Below, one piece after another: positions 32,276-43,754 of a stretch of DNA of 64,000 nt. The DNA is from Pohlia nutans. Taxonomy: Eukaryota; Streptophyta; Bryopsida; Bryales; Mniaceae. The notes under the pieces are model-generated. The model did not search any database. It was not told where the DNA came from and saw only the letters and a program-made list of their open reading frames with translations. How positions within the stretch are numbered: position 1 is the stretch's first letter; each line of letters begins with the position of its first letter. The stretch lies in the NCBI GenBank assembly GCA_022496805.1, contig CM040090.1:7682001-7746000 (forward strand), given 5' to 3'. The position numbers and the translations under genes are program-made.

Positions 32276-32818
32276 CTAACCCCTAAGTGCCCAATCAACC
32301 ATATTATGCTTGATTTTTGGTCAAACGTTCAAAAGTCAAGTGTTTTAGTTTTATTGTAGTTGGTGTTTTCATTAAATGTTTAAGTTAAGTTCTGATACAT
32401 CTTTTGACCGTTGGGATTGGAGAATAGACTTCATTTGAAGTTTTTCCATCGTTGAGAAATTTGAAATTTGAGTGTTCAAAATACAAAGGGCTTTCTAAGA
32501 ATGCTTCAATCATAGGTCTTTTTTATTTTCTTCACTTTCATATTTTTACTACTTGTAAATGTAACTTTTATCTACCTTAAATACAATTTTTGATATTAAA
32601 TTTGACAAAAATATATTTATTTTGAATTTTTATCTTGTTTTCATAATAAAATTTGTATATATTCAAAATGTCTTCTAATCATGTTGAAATTTTTGTCATA
32701 CCTTCATAATGCTAATGACTATCAATGAAAAATTATAAATCATCCAATGTGACATTTCAAGTATGCAAATTGTAGTGATTTGACTTTTACAAAATAGGTG
32801 AGGACATTTAGGGGTTAA
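32276..32818 (+). mobile_element. TTAA element, family B (~543 bp)
   Basis: Opens CTAACCCCTAAGTGCCCAAT (first base of TTAA changed) and closes ATTTAGGGGTTAA. Sister copy of 18340-18886. Confidence 0.82.
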
Positions 32819-33340
32819 TGAAAAAAATGAGAAAAGTTGGATTTTTTGGTTAGACTTTCTCTATATCTTTTTTTTGTAAAGATAGCCAGATTTTGTGAAG
32901 AAAACTACCATAGTATGGAGAAATTCTATCAAAATATGATTGTAAGCTTAAGGTTTTGTTAAATATTCTTTCCCAATTTTGTTTACGTCGCCAATTAGGG
33001 TTTAAGACAATAAGACATAGGAATAAATTGATAGTGAACATCACCCATTGGCCTCAAGTAAGGTGGAAATACCTATTTTCATCCATTTTGGCAATTTGAA
33101 TATTTTGGAGGACATACCAAGTGTGTCACAATTTTTTGAAGGAAAGATAAATTGAGCAGAGTTCGATTTAAGTGAAATCATTTATTTCTTTTTGATAAAA
33201 TTTGTAATTTTTTTGAATTTATTAAGTGGTTTGTCATGAAAATACACAACTGATCCTAGTTAGATGGAGGCCGTGAGCATATTGGTACCAAAAATGCTCT
33301 ATAAGCATTCAAAATCAGCTTATAGTTGTCAGAGGAATTA

Positions 33341-33686
33341 CCTTCACTCCTAAACGTCCAAACATTTAGAAACTTGGATCACAAACAAGTTCAATGCCTT
33401 GTAACTTTCTCATACAATCTTAGATGACTTTCATCCAAGTCACCTAAATTGCAACCCTATTAAATTCTCTACCAATTAAAGTAAACCTTTTGTGATGGGG
33501 AGATGTTGATAATATTGAAGCCCGTATTGAAGAAGCCTCCAAATGCAAGTATGTCAAATTTGTTGGATAGATTTTATGTTTGCAAAGGTCCTCTCATGTA
33601 CACCTCATGTACATATGAGCCATGCTAATATTTATTTGAGGCTAGCATCTACTTGTGTTCAAAGGGTCGGTACGTTCAGGGGTTGA
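33341..33686 (+). mobile_element. degenerate TTAA-type element (~345 bp)
   Basis: Left end TTCACTCCTAAACGTCC, right end GGTACGTTCAGGGGTTGA: same plan as family A termini but both target sequences decayed. 32819-33340 and 33687-34690 hold AT-rich DNA without genes. Confidence 0.4.
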
Positions 33687-34690
33687 ACTCCTTATTAATA
33701 TTCAAGGAATCTACTTGATTATTGTATTCAATTGCTTCTTTCATTGTCTTAATTGCTTAATCAACACTTTGTGATCTCATTTTCATTTATTGAAGTACTT
33801 AAAACAGCTCTGCTAACATCCAATTCCACCTATCCCTAATTGCATTTAGTGTTTACTTCAAGTCGATTTGTTATGAGGTGAAAGTAGGGTCAATGATAAG
33901 ATGCAAAGTTGGATCTTGGGTGGTTTAGGTATGTCCATCTTAAACTATGTAAAAGCATACCTTTAGTGCTCAGGTGACCAAATTGTGGTCATTTTTCTTG
34001 TAAAACATTGAATAACATAAGAACTATTCAATAACACTCTTTGTATACAATAGGGTGACTTCAGATAATTTCTTCATAAATATGTTGCAAATAGAAATCT
34101 TGATTTGGACCATCTAAAGTCTTTTGAAGAAAAAGACCAGCTTCAATTCTATTTAAGATATTGGTATTGTTTACAAATATGTGGTTTGATTGTTTGATGG
34201 ATTGAAGTTTTGTGTCATATAGCCTATGTAGTAAAAGAGGCGAGGAAATGTATAAAAATGTGATGAATGAAATTTGAAATTTCAACAAAATTCAAGAGAA
34301 ACTTGTATAGAATCCCTCATGGTGTCATTAGATAGGTACATTGTTTGGTTATTCATCCACGTAGAATCTGAAAATTTATAAAAAAAATCTGTATCATCCA
34401 AAGCAAGATGAAGTGACAAAACAATAATACACTACCTTGTCCTTAATCACAAAAACATCCAAGAAATTGAATAGAAAATATTTTTTCATCTACATTTATG
34501 AACAATTTTTCTCAAATTAAAAAAAAAAAAAGGATGGAAAGTCTTTGTAATAAAGGAATTCTAAATTAATATTATCATTTGGCACAAATTTTTCAAATAA
34601 GGAACTCTAATTTAGTATATGCAATTTATATACCTACAAGTTCTTAAATTAAAAACTATTATATTTTAGATGATTTTAGATAATTCCAGT

Positions 34691-35676
34691 GACGACGAAA
34701 GTCGGAGCTGGTTTAGCCTGCATTGAATGGTAGGTTCGTCGTCATGACAATTCCATTTCATCACCATGACTGTTCCATTTTGTCTCGTCTCCATGCCCGT
34801 TCCAGTTATCTCCATGACAGTTCCGGTTCACAGCCTGTTCACGTTCTCAGTCTGTCCGCATTCACGCCGTGCTCGTTTTGGCGTTTCGGTGTTTCGGCGG
34901 TTCGGCGGTTCGGCGTATCGGCGGTTCGGCGTTTCGGCCTGTGATGGGAATGTGCGGAGCCTCAGTTCATGTGCTCGTTTCGGCAGTTCAGCGTGTGATA
35001 AGAATGTGCGGAGCCTTACGAATGTTGTTGATGGAATGAATTGTGAGGAAACGGAAATGGAGGAGAGCAAGATTTAAGGTGACGTGGGGAGAGATGGACA
35101 GACGGAGGGGGCTGAAGAGGGCTTGCGCTTCCTGTTGTTTTTTGGTTTCCTCCTGGTTGGAACATGAAGGCTTGTAGTAGTTGGTGAACAGGGAACGGAG
35201 TGGTTAGGGTTGCTGCTTCTACACGACATTGTAGTCATAAAAATCGTTTTTTATTTTTATTTTGATCCCTGAGCGTTTTGATTATGCTTGTTGGAACCTA
35301 ATGAGGCTAGTCCCTGCAATTTGAATACGTATGAGAAATATTCCTTCATTTTCTTTTGGAAGGAGAGTAATTTTGATTTTATGAACCGCGTGGATTAGGG
35401 TTATGCAGTAGTTCGGTACAACGTAAGAGATTAGGTCTTTTCAATGTGAATATGGAGGAGAGGATTTCTTTCATATTCAGGAGAAGAGACATTTGGTTTT
35501 ATGAATGAGTGAGGTTTAGGGTTCGTGGAATTAGGGTTATGTGATTTGAAAAGGAGTTTGTGATGATTCTGTCTTGGTTCAATGTGGAAGCTTTTTGTTG
35601 AGTCAATGGAGAAACCCTAAGATTCAAAAGCAATCAATGTACAAGATTTTGGAGTGTCTGATTTCTTTGGTGGCAG
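34691..35676. other. interval upstream of the PGAM-like exons
   Basis: 34870-34945 carries short 'ggcgtttcggcggttcggc' repeats. The rest is moderately GC-rich and could be promoter or 5' region, but I find no exon with the RHG motif expected at the start of a histidine phosphatase. Confidence 0.35.
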
Positions 35677-35811
35677 AGTAATGGAGTTCTTCCTATTTAT
35701 GGGCTTGCGCCTTCAGGATTCCTACAAGCCGAAGAAGCAGGGGCGTTGTTCTTGAAGGTGATAAAACTCTCTTTTCATAAAACTCTCGTGCATTTCAAGC
35801 CTTATTGCAGT

Positions 35812-36045
35812 TTAAACCCTTAAAGAACCAAGGATTCATAGTTTTAAAATGACAAGTTTAAACAATCATATTGTGAAAATTATACTTTGAATGGGACCAA
35901 ATTTTATATCACTGGAATTAGCGAAGAATATTACATATGTTGAATTAACATTAAAATTAACAAAAAAGAATCTACATAAAACCGACTCAAAATTGCTGAA
36001 AAAAACAGGAGCCACCTGGTGGCCTTATGGTCCTTTAGGGGTTAA
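35812..36045 (+). mobile_element. TTAA element (234 bp) inside the PGAM-like intron
   Basis: Left end TTAAACCCTTAAAGAACCAA, right end GGTCCTTTAGGGGTTAA. The left end is nearly repeated in reverse at 36145-36192. Confidence 0.65.
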
Positions 36046-36069
36046 GATTTAAGGTTTGTATTGTTGCTT

Positions 36070-36192
36070 TAACCCCAAAAGAGCCTTTGTTTTATATCAA
36101 CACATGCAAATGTTCTTCACTGATGATTCCGGCGTTAATATGATTGAATTTGTCATTTTAAAACCATGAATCCTTGGTCCTTTAGGGGTTGG
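36070..36192 (+). mobile_element. short TTAA element (~123 bp)
   Basis: TTAACCCCAAAAGAGCC to GGTCCTTTAGGGGTTGG. Its right half is the reverse complement of the left end of the element at 35812. Confidence 0.6.
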
Positions 36193-36929
36193 AGATTTAG
36201 ATTCAAACAATGTGGCAGTTGAATAGAAGCCAGGGCTTAATCTGCTTTGAGAAGAAAATTTATGATGTCATTTTGCAACGAGCAGGAACTGGAGTTAGCA
36301 GGCATTCCACTCGACCGTGTCCGGATTTTTGCTTCTCCTTTCAGGAGAACATTGGAGACTGCTGAGACTGTGATCAAGGCATTGAATGTGGTTGCCTCTG
36401 CAAAACCTTCATTAAAGGTGTTTTAAATCTTGAGCTAAGTGCTTTGCTTTTCCTTTGCTTGTATAATTTGATTGACCGAAATGGAGCTGAAGCTGTGTTT
36501 TTCTTCCTCCCCGAATTGCAAACAACACAGCATCACACATCGTTCCCTGCACTCTTCGGGTTAGAAGCAACTTCGGGTTAGAAGCGCGATAATCTTAATA
36601 CTGAAGAGATTCAAAGGTGCCGATCGTGATATATCGATCAAGCCTGTTGTTATTATTTACAATTCCTAGGTTCCTGTTCCCTTGGACCTTGAATGAAGTA
36701 GCATTGGTTGTAGTAACAATAGATTTTAGTGTTCGCGATGAGGTCTTGTGGTAAACATTGACAATTTCCCTAAAGTCCGGATGATCATTGTGTGAAAATA
36801 GATTAATTCTCCGCCAAACAATGGTATCTCAAGTCTCTCGTTCAACCCCAAGGCGAATTATCTTGTTGCGACCTTGTGGGACAATGAGGTGAAGCAATTT
36901 ACATTTATTCTTTTGTGTAAGCAACTGGA

Positions 36930-37141
36930 GTTTTGGAGATGAAGTGGCTGAAGCGGCTGCCCGTGCTCTTTCAGCCTCAAAAGACAGACTTGTAGACATG
37001 CTCTTGAAGGCAGCAAACTCAAGTCCTTGAATTTATCTGATAATGCTTTGGGAGAGAAGGGCATTTTCTGTTCTAATGAGTTCACAACATTCATTAGAAG
37101 CACTCTAATTCATGAATAATGGAATTTCTGAGGATGCCGTT
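36930..37141 (+). pseudogene. RanGAP (Ran GTPase-activating protein) fragment, frameshifted
   Basis: Three pieces in different frames follow the plant RanGAP order. SFGDEVAEAAARALSASKD..LVD comes first; then GSKLKSLNLSDNALGEKGI, a leucine-rich-repeat segment almost identical to the plant RanGAP LRR core; then FSVLMSSQHSLEAL, a stop, and FMNNGISEDAVQ. At least two frameshifts and one TAA separate them. RanGAP stimulates GTP hydrolysis by Ran at the nuclear envelope; this copy cannot encode it. No WPP domain or further LRRs were seen nearby. Confidence 0.75.
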
Positions 37142-38385
37142 CAGAAATCAAGTATTAAATGGTTCCATCCTTTTTATGTCAAAATATAATGCATTAATAT
37201 ATTTTATTATTACATACACAATATATTAACCATCGTCGAATAAATAGTATACTTCTCTATATATAATTATATATATTTTCATTTTGAAATCATAATTAAT
37301 ACCTCTATTATATGTATTGTGCAATATCATATATAGCAATTTCCATATATATGCCACTGTATCATAAGATACCAATCGTCACTGGTAGTGCGGAGAGCAG
37401 CGGAGCCCTAGTTATAGTAACCTTTTAAAAATATCTCTACTATTCAATGGTATTAGGATTGTTTACTTGAACACGTTTTTTCCAACTTGGCGTTGTATTA
37501 CACATTTGACATCAAAAGTTTTATTAAACATGTGTTAAGTATGTACAACATTTTGGTATAAGTTTTCTTTTGTTAAGTTTATTTGGATAAACAAGTTTTA
37601 TTGAATAATTAAGTATTTTTGGTTAAATTTTTGTGTAAATTTTGTTTTGTTTTCCACAATAAGATGAAAGTGTTAATTCTACATGGTGTAATGCGCATAT
37701 GGATGTGGAAGACAAGCTAAGGTAAACGTCAACTAGGCAAATGCAAATGAATGCAAATACATGTTATGATGGAGCAAGTACATGTTACCTCATTTGGGGC
37801 TAGCACGAATGATGCAAAGATAACGTACGTGAAAGGCAAGTAGGCACACATGAGGGGAGAGTGAACACATATGAGGATAGGACAAGGGGAGTACAAATAG
37901 GGTGAATGTAGGTGCGACCACATGTTGGTACATAGAAGAGGGAAAATTCTTGTCCTTTTATGTTGATGGAACAAGCGCACGTCTATTCCTAAGCTAAACA
38001 TAAGTGTGCAGAAGTCCAGTGCGTATTAGGCAAGTGCATATTAGTATGAGAAAGTGACTGCATATTAGTACTAGGAGAAGGCAAATGTGTGCTTAATTGT
38101 ATGAAGGGGCTTGTGATTCATTTTTTCATATAGATGTAGTAAACGCGTATTTCTATAGAACATACACAAATCTTATAAGGACAAATGTGTGTTGGTGTAA
38201 AGTGGCAATTACATGTTATTTCATGAAGATAAAGTAAGTGTGTTGATAAGAGGTCACAAGTATGCATCTTTTCACGTTGATGAGAAGAGTAAGCTTTTTC
38301 ATGAGGCTAATGGCTCTAGAAAGGACGAATGTGTATTGGTACGAAGAAGATAATATGAATTCTTTTATGCATATGAATCCTTAAC
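37142..38385. other. non-coding DNA with a degenerate repeat
   Basis: 37730-38340 is built from loose repeats of 'ggcaagtgcatattagta' and 'acaagtacatgtta' type, too decayed to count. No gene seen. Confidence 0.4.
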
Positions 38386-38389
38386 CTTT

Positions 38390-39202
38390 TGAGGCTATTA
38401 TCTTTTGAGGCTCTTATCTTTATGCATATGAATCCTTAACAGATTCAAACTATTTTCCTGACAATATACATGAACATTTTTCATCCATCCAAATTTCTCT
38501 TGGTTCTTATGCTAATTGACTATCATTTGTATAATATGGATTTTCAAAATAAGTTATTATTTTTTTGAAAAACAACACAATCGGTTTATGTCAAGTTTCA
38601 TTCTTAGTTCTAAGAGTGAGACCTAAAACATGATTTTCCAAAATAAGTAGAATCAAATAACAGAAATCATACAATCTCATAGTGCATGTTATTCCAATTT
38701 TATTACAAGATTCTTTATTTTTTGTCTTAATTTCGGATTTTTGATAGAATTTCAAGAGAAAACCTTGCAAAATTAATTTAAAAATATTAATAAAAAAATA
38801 TGATGAATCTGACCATAAATATGTGACCTTTCACATTGACATTTACAACTTTTCAATGATAATGTACATGAAAGGCGGGTAGGCACACATTCTATGAAAA
38901 TTTTACCATGCATTGTCTTGGTAATCTAAAACAAGACCCTATGGTTAAAGTTGAAAATAATGATTTTCAAGATTTATTTTGAGCTTTGCCCACACTGCCC
39001 ATTCTTCCTAAAAAAAACCACTTTTGCTCCATAACATCCACTTTAAAAGTTGGAATCCAAAAATAAATTAGATCCCCATTTTTGTATTGATATACCAAAT
39101 TTACATAATTTATTTCAGAAAATAAAATAAAGATTGACACTATAGGAACCTACCCAAACATTAAAATGTTCTAATTAAGACACTTGGTCTTTTAGGGGTT
39201 AA
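38390..39202 (+). mobile_element. rearranged TTAA element related to 48822-49367
   Basis: 38490-38870 matches the body of the element at 48900-49280 (tcaagtttcattcttagttc...gtgagac). The right end is TTTTAGGGGTTAA at 39191-39202. A 30-bp duplication (catatgaatccttaac) lies at the left. The last 300 bp come from another family, so the element is chimeric. Confidence 0.5.
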
Positions 39203-40991
39203 CAAATTGATAACTTGATAATAGAAAAATGAAAAAATTACACTTTAAATAGACTGTGTATATTTGTTTAGAGAAAACACAAAAAAATCAAATGAAAAAT
39301 TGATAAATCTCACAAAACTAGCCTTAACACGTATACGGTGAAGCCTACGGATTTCATTTGAAATTGTTCTATTCCTAAAACGAAATTTAAAAATTTAAAA
39401 AAATCACAAGCTAAATGCATAATTGTGGCATATGTGGTTAACATTTAAAAATTTGATTGTCACTAGTAGTGTAGAAAGCAATGAAACCCTAGTTATCTTC
39501 TCAACATAGCTAGAATCAAACATTAGCACCACTTTACATTAGGGCCTGGCCTAATTGTTGGTCTAAGCACAATGGGATCAATGACTGTATTGATGCCGGT
39601 AAAGATGCATGAGTGAAAATGCATTTAAGTTGTTTGAGCCCAAGTTATGAATTTGGGATCAAGGAATACCTTGACCCAATTTCCTTGGGCCTACCCAAAG
39701 TTCAGATGCCAAATTTGGATCAGGCTAACAATTGTGCCCAAATGCAAAGTGGGCCTTAGAATATGGAGAGAATAAAGACAAACAAATTGGAAATGTGGTA
39801 GAGTTACATGTGGCTTAAGCGCACTCTTATCTATTGACAATGGACCCACCTTTTGACAACCTTCTTTAGATTAACATGCTCTTTGTTAGTGTAGCGAGTT
39901 CTTGAGTGCACCACACCTTTCACACCTTTCGTAATGAGACATGTAATTTACCAGAAGTTTTAGGTTAAGAAATCGTTAGCGCCCACAATTTTTTCCACTC
40001 GCCAAACCTGTGTGCGCGCTACTTCAATCGTTCTTTATTCACAACTTCAACTGACATTCTGATCTTACCAGTTGGTTCCCCTTGAGATCCGAACATTGCG
40101 AAGCAACCTGGCAACGCTGTGTCAAGAATATACATTTCGCTCATGTGGTAACCGCCTTTCCCATGACGAGGACAAGGGTTTTTTCAATGGGAAGAAAACT
40201 ATTCTTGACTGGAGAAAAGACTCAGTGACTATACTCAATTTCTTCAAGGAGATCTACAGTGCTTGCACGAAGATAAATGATGAAGAAATGTTTGATCGGA
40301 AAAGAGGATTGATCAATTGTGCACCATGATGTGTGAAGTGATGCTCCCAAACAAGGAGCTGTAATTCGGCACATGTTTTCACGGTACGTGACATGCAGAG
40401 AATCTATGATGCTCAGTTTTGATGTGAACAATGTAGGAAACTATTTTTTGTTTTTTTTGAATACCAACAATGAATGGAAAGTAGAGGAATGTTTGGCAGA
40501 ACTCTCAACAATCGGAGTGAGGCGAGTGATTACCGTTTGCATCACAGGTCATTCTTGTAAAGTGCGCTCACCTGCTGGTCCCTGTGCCCTTGGGTATTTA
40601 GCATCTGCTGTTCAATCTCCTCTGTTTTGGTCTGTAAGATATGGGATACTCTTTCTGTCAAAGCATTTAAACATATGTAGGATTTTCGAGGGATGTATAG
40701 AGCTGTGGAGAGATAACTTTGGGTACAAGAGCCAAATCTGTTGAGATCAATTTTTTATGAATTTCTTATGCAATTTCAAAGTGAGGGATTGCAGACCACC
40801 GTAAATGATAGTAGACGACCCTATCTCCTTTCAAAGATCATGCTTACACCACTTGCTAACGAATACAACCAAGTGTATGGGTCAATACAGGGTCAGGTCA
40901 CTAATGGATTCAGTATCTCTACTTACTTTTGATAGATGAAAAATTTGAACATTGTCAGGACGCCGAGAGAAAGAACACTTACAAAGAGAAG
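39203..40991. other. interval upstream of the WD40 gene, with unassigned open stretches
   Basis: Open frame 40072-40329 (plus) follows an acceptor-like TTACCAG and encodes IRTLRSNLATLCQEYTFRSC.. then KTILDWRKDSVTILNFFKEI. 40373-40744 is another. I do not recognise either; they could be distant exons or a decayed gene. 39203-40070 shows nothing. Confidence 0.3.
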
Positions 40992-43165
40992 ATGAGAAGC
41001 AGCAGCCGTAGCACCGCTATTGGAGCAGCACGGGAAGAAGACCTGAGAAGCCAGCCCAGAGCCAATGGCGGTGTTCCGATTGCCAGCAGCAACAAACCTA
41101 GAGCACCGGTGGTCAGAAGACAGAGGTTGGATGGAAATCAGAGCGAGGCTGTAGGAAACAGCAGGCTGTCAAGCACTACTCAAGCCAAGATCGCAAGCAG
41201 CAGAAGTTCCAGTCAATATGGCCAAGCCAAGCCCGTACCCAGAGGCTCAAGCTCCTTCATGGGTAGCAGTCGAAATCCTGCACCCGTAAAGAAGGAAGAT
41301 CCAAAACCCATTGTGTATATTAACAAACCTAATGTTCCATCAAGAATCCCCAGCACAAGGGACCCCACTGGTATTAATCCTGCTTCTAGAAGCTTAAACG
41401 GAACTGTTTCGAAAGTCTTGGGGAACTCAAACAGAAAGGACCATGGCGGAGTTATTACAAAAACCTCAAAAGCTTCAATTGTGGATGACCAGAGTGGAGG
41501 CGGAGGGCTGGACTCCGTAGGGACTGTTACAAGGGTGTTGAGCACTTCAAACCGCTCGAGCAACGTCACCAAGATGAACCAACCGCCATCAATGGCAAAC
41601 AAAAGCAGCACCAACCGCGCACCCCAACGTGGCGAGGACGACAGTGGAAATGTTGACGATGAGCAACAACAACATACAGGACCTCTGCCTAGCAGCAACC
41701 GCAAAGAAAACAAGCAGGCACATAGTGCATCAGGTAATATCATTGCCTCACAAAAGGTTGAACCAGCAAATACTCTTGATTTATAAAGGATACAGATGCT
41801 GTTGGTCAAGTCATAGATCGTCCCTCTCTGGCTTGTATCATTTGATTTGAGTACTCTGAAGATTTGGAGACAATGGATGTGAACGCAGATCAACCTACCT
41901 TGCGTCACAAGGGGCAATCCAAAGCGGACGTGCACATCGTAGTCGGAGAGTCGTCCTCACCACGACCTGCAGAAGAAGCACAGCCAAAAGAAGTAGCAAA
42001 ACTGACTCCACCACAGCCACATCCCGAAGTGCGAGGATGCCCGCCACCTCAAGACTATTTGATGCAGGAATGGATGCAAGGCCCTGCCAACCCAGACGGT
42101 CAGCTTGTGAATGTGTCCGACCGACCAAGCTTGTGCATGAGCGTGCATGGCAACGAGGCATGCATAGGCTCATCCGACCACGCACTGTACATCGTCGATT
42201 GTCAGAAGTGCACCTTTGTGCGAGCACTCTATGGGAAACAGTATGGCCACACCGAGTGGGTGACGTGCTGCGAGTATCTGCAAGATGGCCGGATTCTCAG
42301 TGGTGGCATGGATGGGAAACTGTGTCTGTGGGATAAAAAAGGAGTGCGAGCAGTGGACCTCAAAGGCCACATGGCATCAATATCGGCATTGAAAGCAGGG
42401 GCAGAGGGCTCACTTGCTGTAAGCGCAAGCTATGACAAGACGTTGATGTTGTGGAATGTCAACCGGCTGCAAACAAAGGCAGCAGCCTGCCTGAAAGGGC
42501 ACAAAAGCCCCGTGCTTGGATTTTGCCTGAGCTCGCAGGGCGCCATTGTGAGCGGCTCGCGGGACGGCGATGTCATCCTCTGGGACACTGCGCGCGCCAC
42601 GCCCCTTCTACATGTCAGCAACGCTCACGAGGGCCATGTGACTGCCGTGGAATGCCTGGAGGACACCAAAAACAAAACGTGGGAGGAGTGCCGAGAAATG
42701 TACCTGACAGGCGGCCAAGACGGCATCCTCCAAGCGTGGGATTTCCGCACGCGAGGGCCCGTGCACTCCGCAGCCCTGCACCGAAACGCTGTGGGAAAAG
42801 GCGCTGTCAGCAACATTGGCGTCTCTTACACCGCCTGTGGAAGTGGGCCCATTGTTGTCACAGCAGGCGCAGACAACTTGATCAAGGTGCTGGAGCCACG
42901 CTGTGGATTTAAGGTCCTGCACACAATCTCCAGCCACCGCGACTTCATTTACAGTCTGTATGTTTCTGGGCCGTTGGCGTGGAGCGGCAGCGGCGACGGG
43001 TCCTTGTTGGTGCATGAGCTCCTCACCGGCCAATGCTTGTACGGTTTGGGAGCTGATTCCAAAGGCGCAGTGAGGTGCATATCTCTTGCCGGTCCAGACC
43101 GCCTTGTTATAGCAGGAGATGATGGCAATGTCATGATATACAACGTGGGATCACCTTCAATATAA
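40992..43165 (+). CDS. WD40-repeat protein with long Ser/Arg-rich N-terminus (two exons, ~672 aa)
   Basis: Exon 1 (40992-41733) starts MRSSSRSTAIGAAREED and encodes a disordered, basic Ser/Asn/Arg-rich region with VPSRIPSTRDPTG. Donor CAG|GTAATA; intron 41734-41888; acceptor GAACGCAG|AT restores phase into DQPTLRHKGQ. Exon 2 encodes a beta-propeller of about seven blades, recognisable by GHTEWVTCCEYLQDGRILSG ending LCLWD, GHMASISALK..LMLWN, GHKSPVLGFCLS..VILWD, GHVTAVECLED..LQAWD, a weak TAGADNLIKVLE blade, SHRDFIYSLY..LLVHEL and GAVRCISL..VMIYN. WD40 proteins scaffold protein complexes; the partner is unknown. An alternative start ATG at 41873 would give the propeller alone. It ends 589 bp from the convergent phosphatase gene. 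Confidence 0.8.
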
Positions 43166-43754
43166 ACAGAACATTGCGTAGGATTTGGTGCCACTGCCCT
43201 CGTATATCTCCCACTTCCAGTATTGACAGCCACGTTCCGAGTAACGGACGCCTGAGCTGAGCCACTGCATATCTGCTACTGTTCAAAGTTCGTCATTGAC
43301 GATGATTTAGAAACCTGCTTTCCACATAACAATAGCTTTGACCAATCCATAGAGTACTTGTGAAGATCTCACCCTCTAGGGATTCCTGCAAAAATCCACA
43401 ATCCCCAGGTCATGCTGCTTCTGGAATGCACGTTAGAAGTGTGGTCAATTAGACTCCAAAAACTTCTGCTATGTACAGTACATTCAGAGTTCCCATTGAA
43501 CCACTGTCTTGAATTTAATTGTGTGAAAGACTGCCCATGGTCAGTAGCTGAAAGAGTCAAAGTGCTTAGAGCAGTGATTTCCAATTCAAGTGATTTCTAC
43601 CCAAACAGCTTAGGCAGAATCTGAATACACATCATCATACCTGCGACCTGAATCTAAGGTAACAGCTCTTAGCTGTCCCTTGTTCTTATGGGTACTAGCT
43701 CCATCAATGCTAAATCGACCAAAATATCCTAGGCACCTAAGAACCTTGTATACA
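43166..43754. other. convergent intergenic interval (3' regions)
   Basis: Holds the 3' untranslated regions of the WD40 gene and the phosphatase gene. No other gene; small open frames here are incidental. Confidence 0.6.

Larger units (their letters stand above)
35677..36416 (+). pseudogene. histidine-phosphatase (PGAM-like) exons, partial
   Basis: Exon 35677-35757 follows a GGTGGCAG acceptor and encodes SNGVLPIYGLAPSGFLQAEE..FLK, ending at GTGATA. A second exon near 36286-36416 encodes QELELAGIPLDRVRIFASPF then RRTLETAETVIKALN, ending at GTGTTT. The order 'LAP.G..QA..AG' then 'SPF.RT..TA' is the histidine phosphatase superfamily pattern of plant phosphoglycerate-mutase-like proteins. The N-terminal RHG exon and the later ERYFG and SHGD exons were not found, so this is probably a fragment, though distant exons cannot be excluded. 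The intron is filled by two TTAA elements. Confidence 0.6.

Noticed and set aside
41213..41935. 240-codon minus-strand frame
   Set aside because: Antisense of the WD40 gene's Ser-rich N-terminus.
42451..43033. Alternative-frame ORFs inside the WD40 exon
   Set aside because: High-GC shadows; the propeller motifs fix the real frame.
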